NCBI GenBank assembly: GCA_946480825.1
Contig: CAMLLG010000059.1
Span: 1-25,130 of the forward strand
Source: an uncultured Lysobacteraceae bacterium
GTDB taxonomy: Bacteria > Pseudomonadota > Gammaproteobacteria > Xanthomonadales > Xanthomonadaceae
Direction of reading: 5' to 3'
Length of the DNA: 25,130 nt
Positions within the stretch are counted from its first letter, which is position 1. Each line of letters begins with the position of its first letter. Shown here piece after piece: positions 7,527 to 16,363 of the stretch. The translations under genes and the position numbers were made by a program. The notes under the pieces are model-generated. The model did no database searches. It was given only the letters and a program-made list of their open reading frames with translations, and was not told the DNA's origin.

Positions 7527-10500
7527 ATGCCCGGTCACACCGAACACGACTTCGAAACTGCCATCGAAGCCCGGTTGCTGGCTGCGGGGGGCTACAGGAA
7601 GCGTATGCCTTCCGATTTCGACGAGGCGCGCGCGCTGTTTCCTGCGGATGTGATCGGCTTCTTGCGCGACAGCCAGCCCGCGCGCTGGCAGGCGCTGGAG
7701 GCGCTGCTGGGCGCACGCACCGAAGCGACGGTGCTGGAGGCGCTGACCAAGGAACTGGCGCTCAAGGGCACGCTGCACGTGTCGCGCCACGGCTTCAAGT
7801 GTTACGGTAAGACACTGCGCATGGCGTATTTCCGCCCCAATTCCGGCATGAACCCGGAAGCGCAGGCCAAATACGCGCGCAACCGCCTCACCCTGACCCG
7901 GCAGGTCGCGTTCGCGTCGGTCCTCAAGAAAGCCGACGGTACGCCGCGCCGCTGCATTCTCGATGTCACGCTTGCGGTCAACGGCCTGCCGGTGGCGACC
8001 ATCGAGCTGAAGAACCCGCAGACCGGTCAGCGCGCGACCGAGGCGACCCGCCAGTACCGCGAGGACCGCGACGAGCGCGATCTGCTGTTCGCGTTCAAAC
8101 AACGCGCGCTGGTGCATTTCGCGGTGGACCCGGACGAGATCTGGATGACCACGCGCCTGAAGGGACGCGACACGATCTTTCTTCCGTTCAATCGCGGCGA
8201 CCGGCATGGTGCCGGCAATCCGCCGGTGGAGGGCGACTGGAAGACGCACTACTTGTGGGACGAAGTGCTGGCCGCCGACAGCCTGCTCGACATCCTGCAG
8301 CGCTTCATGCATCTGGAAGTGAAGGAACGCCAGGTCAAGACCGACAAGGGCCTGCGCACGATCCGCAAGGAGACGATGATCTTCCCGCGTTATCACCAGT
8401 TGGATGCCGTGCGTCGCCTCGTGGCGCATGCGCGCGCGCATGGCTCCGGGCACAACTATCTGGTGCAGCATTCGGCCGGGTCGGGCAAGTCGAACACCAT
8501 CGCTTGGCTGGCGCATCGGCTGGCGGGCCTGCACGACGCCAACGACGAGAAGGTGTTCCATACCGTGGTGGTGGTCACCGACCGCCGGGTGCTGGATCAA
8601 CAGATGCAGAACACCATCTACCAGTTCGAGCACAAGACCGGCGTGGTGGAGAAGATCGAGGAAGACACCCGGCAACTGGCGCGCGCGCTGTCCGGCGGCA
8701 CGCCGATCGTGATCAGCACGATCCAGAAGTTCCCGTTCATCGCCCGGGCCTTGTCGCGGCTGGAGCGCGACGGCGAGAGCGTGAAGATCGACACCGAGGG
8801 CAAGCGTTATGCGGTGATCGTCGACGAGGCGCATTCATCGCAGAGCGGCGAGACAGCGACCGCCCTGCGCGGCATGCTCAATCGCGACGGCATCGAGGCG
8901 GCGGTGGCGGCGCAGCTGTCGGACGAGGAAGACGACGATCTCGACACGGAGGCCCGCGCCGCCATCCTGCGCGCCGCGCAGCAGCGGGCGCGACAGCCGA
9001 ATCTGAGCTTCTTCGCCTTCACCGCCACGCCGAAGTTCAAGACCAAAGCCCTCTTCGACGAACCGGGCCCGTCCGGTGCGTCGCCGTTCCACGAATACAG
9101 CATGCGGCAGGCGATCGAAGAAGATTTCATCGTCGATGTGCTCGCGCATTACACCACCCACCAGCGGTTCTACGGCCTGATCAAGCAGGTGGAGAACGAC
9201 CCGGAAGTGCCGCGCAAACAGGCGGTGAAGGCGCTGACCCGGTACATGGAGCTGCATCCGGTCAACATCGAGCAGGTGGTGGGCACCATCGTCGAACATT
9301 TCCGCCTTCACGTCCTGCACGAATTGGGCGGCCGCGCCAAGGCGATGGTGGTAACGGGGTCCCGTCTGTCTGCAGTGAAATACAAGATCGCATTCGATGC
9401 GTACATCAAGCAGAACAGGTACGAGGGCATCCGCTCGTTGGTCGCGTTCTCCGGTGCGGTAACGGACCCGGAATTGCCCGATTCGTCCTACACGGAAGTG
9501 GCGATGAACGACGGTCTGGCCGAGAGCGAGTTGCCGGAGGCCTTCGATGGCGACGAATACCGCGTGCTGCTGGTGGCGGAGAAATACCAGACCGGCTTCG
9601 ATCAACCGCTGCTGCAGACGATGTACGTGGTGAAGAAGCTGGCGGGCGTGCAGGCGGTGCAGACGCTTTCGCGTCTCAACCGCACCGCACCCGGCAAGAA
9701 GCGGACATTCGTGCTGGATTTCGTCAACACGGAAGAAGACATCTTCAAGGCGTTCAAGCCGTATTACGAAACCACGCCGGTAGGCGACGATGTCGATCCG
9801 CATCGATTGTCCGAACTTCAGCACAAACTGCTTGCGCCCGCGGTCTTCACCCGTGCGGACATCGATGCGTTCGCGGCGATCTGGTATCGCCCCACGCGCG
9901 AATCTTCGACTCAGGATCATCAGCGCATGAGCGCCGTGTTGGACGCCGTGGTCGATCGCTTCGATCGACTCGACGAGAAACCGCAGGACGAGTTCCGAGG
10001 GCTGCTGACGGCGTATCGCAATCTTTACGCGTTCCTGTCGCAGATCGTGCCCTACCAGGACAGCGATCTCGAAAAGCTCTATACCTTCGTGCGCAACCTG
10101 ATCGCCAAGCTTCCGATGCAAGGCGGGGGCGAGTTCTCCTTGGAAGACGAGGTCGGTCTGCGCTATTACCGGTTGCGGCAGATGACCGATGGCTCGATCG
10201 ATCTCGGCAAGGGCGAGTCGTACCCTCTGAAAGGCCCGACCGATGTCGGTACATCGCGCGTCGCCGATGCGCCGGTGCCGCTGTCGACCCTGGTCGACAA
10301 GCTCAACGAGCGCTTCGGAACCAATTTCACCGAAGCCGATCAATTGTTCTTCGACCAGATCCGGGTATCGGCCGAGCATCATGAAGGTATCCGCGAGGCG
10401 GCGCGCGCCAACAATCTGTCGGATTTCGCCTCGTATCTGGAACGCGTGCTCGACGAACTCTTCATCGAGCGCATGGATGGGAACGAGGACATTTTCGCAA

Positions 10501-10637
10501 GAGTGATGTCCGACAGACAGTTTCGTTCCACGGCCAGCGAGCATCTGGCTTTCGAGCTTTTCGAGCGCATCCGTTCTGGCCAGGCGCGGCCCGGGCCCGA
10601 ATCATCGGCTTCGCCGGTCATGGGCAGTGATCCATGA
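7527..10637 (+). CDS. hsdR: Type I restriction endonuclease motor subunit HsdR
   Basis: This 1036-residue subunit translocates and cleaves unmodified DNA. The N-terminal nuclease domain carries the IELKNP segment with E160 and K162, the E-x-K part of the PD-(D/E)XK site. The superfamily-2 helicase follows: Walker A GSGKS at 318-322 (K321), DEAH box at D433-H436, FAFTATP as motif III, a motif V-like YQTGFDQP at about 690 and motif VI QTLSRLNRTAPGK at about 715. The C-terminal 250 residues are helical and probably contact HsdM. It begins 11 bases after hsdS and so completes the hsdM-rhuM-hsdS-hsdR transcript. All motifs look intact, so the system is likely functional. No clear terminator separates it from prpF. 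Confidence 0.96.
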   Translation: MPGHTEHDFETAIEARLLAAGGYRKRMPSDFDEARALFPADVIGFLRDSQPARWQALEALLGARTEATVLEALTKELALKGTLHVSRHGFKCYGKTLRMAYFRPNSGMNPEAQAKYARNRLTLTRQVAFASVLKKADGTPRRCILDVTLAVNGLPVATIELKNPQTGQRATEATRQYREDRDERDLLFAFKQRALVHFAVDPDEIWMTTRLKGRDTIFLPFNRGDRHGAGNPPVEGDWKTHYLWDEVLAADSLLDILQRFMHLEVKERQVKTDKGLRTIRKETMIFPRYHQLDAVRRLVAHARAHGSGHNYLVQHSAGSGKSNTIAWLAHRLAGLHDANDEKVFHTVVVVTDRRVLDQQMQNTIYQFEHKTGVVEKIEEDTRQLARALSGGTPIVISTIQKFPFIARALSRLERDGESVKIDTEGKRYAVIVDEAHSSQSGETATALRGMLNRDGIEAAVAAQLSDEEDDDLDTEARAAILRAAQQRARQPNLSFFAFTATPKFKTKALFDEPGPSGASPFHEYSMRQAIEEDFIVDVLAHYTTHQRFYGLIKQVENDPEVPRKQAVKALTRYMELHPVNIEQVVGTIVEHFRLHVLHELGGRAKAMVVTGSRLSAVKYKIAFDAYIKQNRYEGIRSLVAFSGAVTDPELPDSSYTEVAMNDGLAESELPEAFDGDEYRVLLVAEKYQTGFDQPLLQTMYVVKKLAGVQAVQTLSRLNRTAPGKKRTFVLDFVNTEEDIFKAFKPYYETTPVGDDVDPHRLSELQHKLLAPAVFTRADIDAFAAIWYRPTRESSTQDHQRMSAVLDAVVDRFDRLDEKPQDEFRGLLTAYRNLYAFLSQIVPYQDSDLEKLYTFVRNLIAKLPMQGGGEFSLEDEVGLRYYRLRQMTDGSIDLGKGESYPLKGPTDVGTSRVADAPVPLSTLVDKLNERFGTNFTEADQLFFDQIRVSAEHHEGIREAARANNLSDFASYLERVLDELFIERMDGNEDIFARVMSDRQFRSTASEHLAFELFERIRSGQARPGPESSASPVMGSDP

Positions 10638-10713
10638 TCGCCTTGCAATGTCATGAACGTCTGATCCTGACCGACGATGTATTCTCATTCCTTGCCAAAC
10701 CGCTGTTGACCCC

Positions 10714-11928
10714 ATGCCCGATTACTTGAAACGCCATGCTCCTCAATTGACGATCCCCGCCACCTACATGCGCGGCGGCACGTCGAAAGGCGTGTTCTTC
10801 CGTCTCGAGGATCTGCCGCCTGCGGCGCAGGTGCCGGGGGCGGCGCGCGATGCGCTGCTGATGCGCGTCATCGGCAGTCCCGATCCCTACGCCAAGCACA
10901 CCGATGGCATGGGTGGGGCGACGTCCAGCACCAGCAAGTGCGTGATCATCGCCAAGAGTTCGCGACCGGATCACGATGTCGACTATCTCTACGGCCAGGT
11001 GTCGATCGACACCGCCTTCGTCGACTGGAGCGGCAACTGCGGCAATCTGTCGACCGCGGTCGGTCCGTTCGCGATCGCCAACGGTTTCGTCGATCCGGCG
11101 CGACTGCCGCGCGACGGAGTTTTCGCGGTGCGGGTGTGGCAGGCCAACATCGGCAAGACCATCGTCGTGCATGTGCCGATCGCGAACGGCGAGGTGCAGG
11201 AAACCGGCGATTTCGAACTGGACGGCGTGACCTTTCCCGCGGCCGAGATCGTGCTGGAGTTCATCGATCCGGCCGACGAGGGCGAAGGCGAGGGTGGTGG
11301 AGCCATGTTCCCCACCGGGAACCTCGTCGACGATCTCGACGTGCCGGGCGTCGGCACGTTGAAGGCCACGATGATCAACGCCGGCATTCCGACCGTGTTC
11401 GTGCGTGCGGCCGACATCGGCTACACCGGCGCCGAGCTGCAGGAGGCGATCAATGGCGATGCGAAGGCGCTGGCGATGTTCGAAACCATCCGCGCGCACG
11501 GCGCGGTGCGGATGGGTTTGATCGCGGACGTGGCCGACGCGGCGAAGCGTCAGCACACGCCGAAGGTGGCGTTCGTGGCCCCGGCCGCGGATTACGTCGC
11601 GTCCAGCGGCAAGCGCATCCTTGCGGGCGAGATCGATCTGCTGGTGCGCGCGTTGTCGATGGGCAAGCTGCATCACGCGATGATGGGCACCGCCGCGGTC
11701 GCCATCGGTACCGCGGCGGCGATCCCGGGCACGCTGGTCAGTGAAGCCGCGGGTGGCGGTGCCCGCACCGCGGTGCGCTTCGGCCATCCTTCCGGCACGC
11801 TGCGGGTCGGCGCCGAAGCGGCGCAGGTCGACGGTCAGTGGGTGGTGCGCAAGGCGGTGATGAGCCGCAGCGCCCGCGTGCTGATGGAGGGCGCGGTGCG
11901 GGTGCCGGCGGATACCCTCGACGGCTGA
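10714..11928 (+). CDS. prpF: 2-methylaconitate cis-trans isomerase PrpF
   Basis: PrpF converts the 2-methylaconitate isomer released by AcnD into 2-methyl-cis-aconitate, the substrate for hydration to 2-methylisocitrate. The 404-residue protein opens with the family hallmark [17 protein letters not shown] and has the diaminopimelate-epimerase-like fold. K75 (TSSTSKC) and C109 (SGNCGNLS) correspond to the Lys and Cys implicated in catalysis in characterised PrpF. The ATG at 10714 lacks a strong Shine-Dalgarno sequence. In most genomes acnD and prpF are adjacent; here the hsd locus separates them. prpF may therefore depend on read-through from hsdR or on a promoter within the 76-base gap, where I see no clear one. 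Confidence 0.95.
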   Translation: MPDYLKRHAPQLTIPATYMRGGTSKGVFFRLEDLPPAAQVPGAARDALLMRVIGSPDPYAKHTDGMGGATSSTSKCVIIAKSSRPDHDVDYLYGQVSIDTAFVDWSGNCGNLSTAVGPFAIANGFVDPARLPRDGVFAVRVWQANIGKTIVVHVPIANGEVQETGDFELDGVTFPAAEIVLEFIDPADEGEGEGGGAMFPTGNLVDDLDVPGVGTLKATMINAGIPTVFVRAADIGYTGAELQEAINGDAKALAMFETIRAHGAVRMGLIADVADAAKRQHTPKVAFVAPAADYVASSGKRILAGEIDLLVRALSMGKLHHAMMGTAAVAIGTAAAIPGTLVSEAAGGGARTAVRFGHPSGTLRVGAEAAQVDGQWVVRKAVMSRSARVLMEGAVRVPADTLDG

Positions 11929-12029
11929 ACCGCGTGACCGCGGTGGCGGGGTCGGCTTGTCGTCTCCGCTCACCCGTGGCAGAGTCGGTGACAGCGGCCG
12001 ACAGGCCAAAGCGTGCAGGAGTCCGCATC

Positions 12030-12653
12030 GTGATCGATCCGGACGGTTATCGACCGAATGTCGCGATTGTCCTCATGCACCCGGATGGCCGGGTGTTCTG
12101 GGCACGTCGCGTCCGCAGGGACGGCTGGCAGTTCCCGCAGGGCGGGATGAACAGCGACGAGACGCCCACCGAGGCGATGTACCGCGAGCTGCGGGAAGAG
12201 ACCGGGCTGCTGCCCGAACACGTCGACGTGCTGTGCAGCACGCCCGGCTGGCTGCGCTACCGGCTGCCGCCGCGTGCGATCCGGCGCCACGACCGACTGG
12301 TCTGCATCGGCCAGAAGCAGGTGTGGTTCCTGCTGCGGTTCACCGGCGAGGAGACCGATCTGAAGCTGGACCTGACGGATTCGCCGGAATTCGATCACTG
12401 GCGCTGGGTCGACTTCTGGTACCCGCTGGAACATGTCGTCAATTTCAAGCGTACGGTTTACACCCACGCCCTGCATCATCTGGCGCCCTTCGCGCGCCAG
12501 GTCGCGGGAGCCCAGGCCATTCCCGCGCCCAGCCTGGAACCGCGGCGCTGGTCGCGGCCTCGCCCCCGTCGGCGTCCGGCGCCCCCGTACGGGACGCAGT
12601 GCGCCGATTCCGGGGGCGAACCGGGGCAGAATCAGGAATCGGGCCAGAATTGA
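12030..12653 (+). CDS. rppH: RNA pyrophosphohydrolase RppH (Nudix)
   Basis: RppH removes pyrophosphate from 5' ends of triphosphorylated transcripts and thereby starts RNase E-dependent mRNA decay. The start is the GTG at 12030, giving 207 residues that open with the family's [20 protein letters not shown] at 12017-12021 is spaced 8 bases before it. The open frame extends further upstream but overlaps prpF and has no family similarity. The Nudix box runs from G38 to L60 (G-x5-E-x7-REL-x-EE-x-G-L) and is intact. The C-terminal tail after about residue 165 is rich in Pro and Arg and poorly conserved-looking. The stop codon lies inside the Fur-box candidate that precedes bfd. Confidence 0.93.
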   Translation: MIDPDGYRPNVAIVLMHPDGRVFWARRVRRDGWQFPQGGMNSDETPTEAMYRELREETGLLPEHVDVLCSTPGWLRYRLPPRAIRRHDRLVCIGQKQVWFLLRFTGEETDLKLDLTDSPEFDHWRWVDFWYPLEHVVNFKRTVYTHALHHLAPFARQVAGAQAIPAPSLEPRRWSRPRPRRRPAPPYGTQCADSGGEPGQNQESGQN

Positions 12654-12664
12654 CAATCATTCTC
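12646..12664 (+). promoter_or_regulatory. Candidate Fur box upstream of bfd
   Basis: The 19 bases here match the classical Fur consensus GATAATGATAATCATTATC at 13 positions, including the uninterrupted core AATCATT. The site lies 45-63 bases before the bfd ATG and overlaps the rppH stop codon. It also covers a TTGACA hexamer (12650-12655), a perfect -35 box; the best -10 nearby (CAATGA, 12675) is poor. Fur repression of bfd, releasing stored iron under starvation, is established in related bacteria. Binding here is inferred. Confidence 0.55.
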
Positions 12665-12708
12665 ATCCATGGCCCAATGAGAACGGTTCCCAGCACCTCT
12701 CCGCCGCC

Positions 12709-12900
12709 ATGTATGTCTGTCTCTGCAATGGTGTCACCGAACGCGAGATCCGCCAGACCGCGACCGCCGGTTGCCGGACCATGGCCGAGTTGACGATGCG
12801 CACGGGCTGCGGCGCCGGCTGCGGCAGTTGCGTCTGCATGGCGACCGAAATCCTCGATGAGGTGCATGGCTCCGACGACGGGATCGCGCACGCGGCCTGA
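12709..12900 (+). CDS. bfd: Bacterioferritin-associated ferredoxin Bfd
   Basis: Bfd is a small [2Fe-2S] protein that binds bacterioferritin and passes electrons to its haem so that stored ferric iron is reduced and released. The 63-residue product opens MYVCLCNGVTEREIR. It has the expected cysteine pattern C4, C6, C38, C41 (C-x-C, a spacer of 31, then C-x2-C); further cysteines C22, C34 and C43 are not part of that set. The ATG at 12709 is chosen because it gives exactly the family N-terminus; the frame open upstream overlaps rppH. A Fur-box candidate precedes it, and bfr follows after 135 bases on the same strand, the classical pairing. Confidence 0.95.
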   Translation: MYVCLCNGVTEREIRQTATAGCRTMAELTMRTGCGAGCGSCVCMATEILDEVHGSDDGIAHAA

Positions 12901-13035
12901 TCGCTGCATGCGCGGGTCGTGCCCGCACCGGGCGATGGCGTGGCCCGCGATGCGCCGCCAACGCACACGATTCGCATTTCCTCCTCGATCTCCGACTACG
13001 GATAGAGTGTCGCCTCCGACGCACAGGAGCCGGCC

Positions 13036-13506
13036 ATGAAAGGCGACCCCAAGACCATCGAGTTTCTCAACAAGGCGCTCTACAACGAGCTGACCGCGAT
13101 CAACCAGTACTTCCTGCACGCCAAGATGCTGAAGAACTGGGGCCTGAAGGAACTGGCCGAACACGAGTATCACGAGTCCATCGACGAGATGAAGCACGCC
13201 GACAAGTTGGCGGAACGCATCCTCTTTCTCGACGGCCTGCCGAATTTCCAGGCGCTCGGCAAACTGCGCATCGGCGAAAATCCGAAAGAGCTGCTGGAAT
13301 GCGATCTGGCGCTGGAACTGGAAGCCGTCCCGTTGCTGCGCGAAGCGATCGCGCATTGCGAAAGCGTCTCCGACTACGTCAGCCGCCAGTTGTTCGCCGA
13401 CATCCTCGATTCCGAAGAGGAGCATATCGACTGGATCGAGACGCAACTGTCGTTGATCGCGCGCCTGGGCGAGCAGAACTATCTGCTGACCAAGATCGAG
13501 AGCTGA
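13036..13506 (+). CDS. bfr: Bacterioferritin Bfr
   Basis: Bfr is the haem-containing, 24-subunit iron-storage cage that oxidises and mineralises Fe(II). The 156-residue protein is full length. M52, the axial haem ligand, is present, as are ferroxidase ligands E18, E51 and H54 ([23 protein letters not shown]), and the later EEEHIDW segment supplies E127/H130-type ligands. So this is the haem-binding, catalytically competent type. A strong AGGAG lies 9 bases before the ATG. The 135-base gap after bfd holds a weak -10-like TAGAGT near 13003 but no second Fur box that I can see. Confidence 0.97.
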   Translation: MKGDPKTIEFLNKALYNELTAINQYFLHAKMLKNWGLKELAEHEYHESIDEMKHADKLAERILFLDGLPNFQALGKLRIGENPKELLECDLALELEAVPLLREAIAHCESVSDYVSRQLFADILDSEEEHIDWIETQLSLIARLGEQNYLLTKIES

Positions 13507-13555
13507 TTCGACCTGTGCCGGCGGCGGCCCGATGGCCGTTCCGGCGGAAACGAAA

Positions 13556-13579
13556 AACGGCGGCCGCAAGGCCGCCGTT
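13556..13579 (-). terminator. Rho-independent terminator between bfr and the kinase gene
   Basis: A perfect 10-bp stem (AACGGCGGCC / GGCCGCCGTT) closes a GCAA tetraloop. On the minus strand it is followed directly by a short T run (positions 13553-13557 are A on the plus strand), so it fits best as the terminator of the kinase gene ending at 13623. On the plus strand the tail is TGTCGTG, a weaker U tract. It lies 50 bases after bfr and may act in both directions. Confidence 0.75.
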
Positions 13580-13622
13580 GTCGTGTGCGCTGTCTGCCTG
13601 CACGAAGTCGTCTTGCGCGAAG

Positions 13623-16241
13623 TCAGCCGGTCGATGCGCTCTGGGACATGTTCGCGCGCAGCGCCTGGCGGGCACGGGCGAATTCGTTGGCGATCAGCGC
13701 GACCGCGACCGCGGGCCGTTCGAGCGTCTGCGTGCGTGCGCCGAGTTCCACTTTCTTCGCCGCGTTCGACAGCGACATCGCGCCGAGATTCGCGCTGGAG
13801 GATTTCAGCGTGTGCGACGCATTGCGCAGCATCTCGTAGTCGGGACCGACCGCGGCGGTTTCCAGCGCCGCGACCAGCCGCGGGGTGTCGTCGAGGAAGA
13901 CTTCGATCAGGCGATCGACTTCGTTGCCGAGGATGCTGCGCAACTCGTCCAGCACCGAAATGTCCAGCACAGGTGGAGGCGGCTCGGCGGGTGCGGGCGG
14001 CGGCGCGGTCGTTGGGGCCGGTTTCGCGGCGACCTGCGGCTGCGGTACGAACGGGTTCGTGTTGATGGCCGGGCGATTGGCCGCCGCTTCGAGTGTGGCA
14101 TCGGGCGATTGCGGTGCGGTCGCCGGTCTGGGCGCGACCGCCGCCGGTGCGGTGTCGGCCCGTTCCATGTGCGTGTGATCCGCGGCGGCCTGCGTCGAGG
14201 TCGCTGGCTGCGAGTCGGCCTGAGGCGAAGCAGACTGCTGCGGGGTCGGATGCTGCGACGAGGGGTGTTGCGATGAGAGCTGGTGCCAGTGGAACAGGCA
14301 GCGTTCCAGCTCGCCGCGCGTGACCGGCTTCGCGAGGTAATCGTCCATGCCGGCATCGAGGCATTTCTGGCGGTCGCCGGCCATCGCGTTCGCGGTCATC
14401 GCCACGATCGGCAGGCGACGACCGCCGCTGGCGGCTTCGTGTTCGCGCCAACGGCGGGTGGCGGTGTAGCCGTCCATCACCGGCATCTGGCAATCCATCA
14501 GCACCAGGTCGTAGCGCGAGGCCGACATGCGCAGCAGCGCGGCTTCGCCGTTCGTGGCGCTGTCGCAGTGGGTGCCGAGTACGCTGAGCAGGCGCTGGCC
14601 CACCATCAGATTGACCGGGTTGTCTTCCACCAGCAGCACGCGCATCGGCCGTGCAGGTTCCGGTTCGGCCGGTGCGTCGACCGCATCGGTGGCGGCCGGC
14701 AGCCCGGTGCCGTCGCCTTCGATCACGCTGTCCTCCGACTGGTAATCGCCGAGTGCGGCCGGCATGTCGCCCAGGCCGAGCAGGGTGGCGCGCAGATCGG
14801 CGTCCGGCGCCTGCCGCGGCAGCACCGTGGCGGTCTGCATGAGTTCTTCCGGCACCGCTTCGTCTCCCTGAAGGCAGATCAGGCGGACCTGACCGTAAGT
14901 GTTCTGGCGTTCCAGATTGCGCTGCAGCGCGACGGACGTGCTGCGCACGCTGGCGAGGTCCGCGAGCACCGTGGTGTAGGCCCAGGCCGCGCCCTGGTTG
15001 AGCGCGCCGCGGATGCGGTCCAGCGCTTCCTGGGTGGTCTCGACCGCGGTGATCCGCAGCCCCCAGTTCGGCAGCAGCATGCTCAGCCGCAGCCGCAGAC
15101 GCTGGTCGCCGGTGAGCAGCAGCACCCGGCCATCGCTCGGATCGGCCGGTTTGGCGGCGATGATGTCGCCCTGCACCTTGAGCAGCGGAATCTCGAACCA
15201 GAAGGTCGAACCCTGACCGGATTCCGAGTCCACGCCGATGCGGCCGCCCATGAGGTCGATGATGCGCTTGGAGATCGCCAGCCCCAGGCCGGTGCCGCCG
15301 TACAGGCGTGTGGTGGAGGCGTCGGCCTGGCTGAACGCCTGGAACAGACGCTCCTGCGCCGCCGCCGAAATGCCGATGCCGGTGTCGCGCACTTCGAAGC
15401 GCAACTGGTGCTGGGCGCTGGTCTCGCCGATCCGGCGCACGCTCACGGCGATGTTGCCGCGCTCGGTGAACTTCACCGCGTTGCTGATCAGGTTGCTGAG
15501 CACCTGGCGCAGCCGGACCGGGTCGCCGCGCACCGGCAGGCGCACCGACGGGTCGATCTGCAGGCCCAGGCGCAGGCCCTTGCTCTGCGCGGGACGTTCC
15601 ATCAGCTGGATGACCGACTCCAGCGTCTCGCGCAGATTGAAGGTGGTCGATTCGAGCTGCAGTTTCGAGGCTTCGAGCTTCGAGTAATCGAGGATGTCGT
15701 CGACGATCCGCAACATCTGTTGCGACGACAGGAAGGCGGTATGCACCATCTCCGCCTGATCGGCGGGCAGTTTGTTGTGCATCAGCAGATCGAGCATCGG
15801 CACGATGCCGTTCAGCGGCGTGCGGATCTCGTGGCTCATCGTGGCCAGGAACTCGCCCTTGGCCATGACCGCCGATTCGGCGTCCTGTTTGGCCTGGCGC
15901 AGCTGCTGTTCGAGTTGGCTGCGCCGCTGCAGTTCGCGCTGCAGTTCGCTGCGCTCGGCCTCGCTGCGGGCGGCGATCTCGGCCGCGTCGCGCATGTGCT
16001 GCTCGTAGTGACGCGAGGCATAGGTGAGATAAGCGACGATCGCGGCGGTGATCGCGGCCAGCGCGAGGCCGATCAGCGTCCACGGGCCGGAGTCGGTCAC
16101 GGTCTCGAGAATCGCCGCCAGGGTGGCCCCGATCGCGGTGACCAGCGCCAGCCAGCGGAATGTCAGGAGCGAGGGCTTCGGATCGTTCAAATCGGGATAC
16201 CTGCATTGGCGACGGCGAACGCATCGCGTCCATCCGGGCAT
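13623..16241 (-). CDS. Hybrid histidine kinase (2 TM, HisKA, HATPase, two receivers, Hpt)
   Basis: An 872-residue inner-membrane sensor kinase. Two hydrophobic helices lie at about 28-46 and 54-74 with almost no periplasmic loop, followed by a coiled coil (about 80-125). HisKA carries the phosphorylated histidine H137 (ATMSHEIRTPLNG). HATPase_c has the N box around N254 and the DTGIG and GGTGLGL boxes. A receiver-like segment at about 371-490 lacks the usual acidic pair. The second receiver (about 533-650) has E539, D540 and phosphoacceptor D583. A Pro/Gln/Ala linker leads to an Hpt domain with H810 (NASHTLKSSSANLG). The ATG at 16241 is my choice; a TTG at 16190 would give 855 residues and is nearly as good. 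It follows the receiver-GGDEF-EAL gene on the same strand, suggesting that the two form a phosphorelay. The stimulus is unknown, and it is not RpfC by its N-terminus. Confidence 0.9.
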   Translation of the reverse strand: MPGWTRCVRRRQCRYPDLNDPKPSLLTFRWLALVTAIGATLAAILETVTDSGPWTLIGLALAAITAAIVAYLTYASRHYEQHMRDAAEIAARSEAERSELQRELQRRSQLEQQLRQAKQDAESAVMAKGEFLATMSHEIRTPLNGIVPMLDLLMHNKLPADQAEMVHTAFLSSQQMLRIVDDILDYSKLEASKLQLESTTFNLRETLESVIQLMERPAQSKGLRLGLQIDPSVRLPVRGDPVRLRQVLSNLISNAVKFTERGNIAVSVRRIGETSAQHQLRFEVRDTGIGISAAAQERLFQAFSQADASTTRLYGGTGLGLAISKRIIDLMGGRIGVDSESGQGSTFWFEIPLLKVQGDIIAAKPADPSDGRVLLLTGDQRLRLRLSMLLPNWGLRITAVETTQEALDRIRGALNQGAAWAYTTVLADLASVRSTSVALQRNLERQNTYGQVRLICLQGDEAVPEELMQTATVLPRQAPDADLRATLLGLGDMPAALGDYQSEDSVIEGDGTGLPAATDAVDAPAEPEPARPMRVLLVEDNPVNLMVGQRLLSVLGTHCDSATNGEAALLRMSASRYDLVLMDCQMPVMDGYTATRRWREHEAASGGRRLPIVAMTANAMAGDRQKCLDAGMDDYLAKPVTRGELERCLFHWHQLSSQHPSSQHPTPQQSASPQADSQPATSTQAAADHTHMERADTAPAAVAPRPATAPQSPDATLEAAANRPAINTNPFVPQPQVAAKPAPTTAPPPAPAEPPPPVLDISVLDELRSILGNEVDRLIEVFLDDTPRLVAALETAAVGPDYEMLRNASHTLKSSSANLGAMSLSNAAKKVELGARTQTLERPAVAVALIANEFARARQALRANMSQSASTG

Positions 16242-16363
16242 TACATCCCGGAACGCGATGCCCACCGGGGCACGGGGCAGCCGGCCACGGCTCGGATTGC
16301 CGATGATGCCCCAGCCCGAGCCGGCTTGACCAGCGCGGCAGGCGCCGGTGCGCGCGGACGACG

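Noticed and set aside
2931..10635. GATCCAT present near both ends of the hsd locus (2931-2937 and 10629-10635), as possible insertion-site duplication
   Set aside because: Seven bases match by chance often enough over this length, and the right copy lies inside the end of hsdR. It is not evidence for a target-site duplication without an empty-site comparison.
11929..11944. Terminator after prpF
   Set aside because: The stem ACCGCG/CGCGGT is only 6 bp with no following T run, so it is not convincing.
12445..16233. 1262-residue minus-strand open frame spanning rppH, bfd, bfr and part of the kinase
   Set aside because: The translation is Arg/Ala/Pro-rich low complexity across four well-supported genes, including plus-strand ones. 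It is a high-GC frame artefact.
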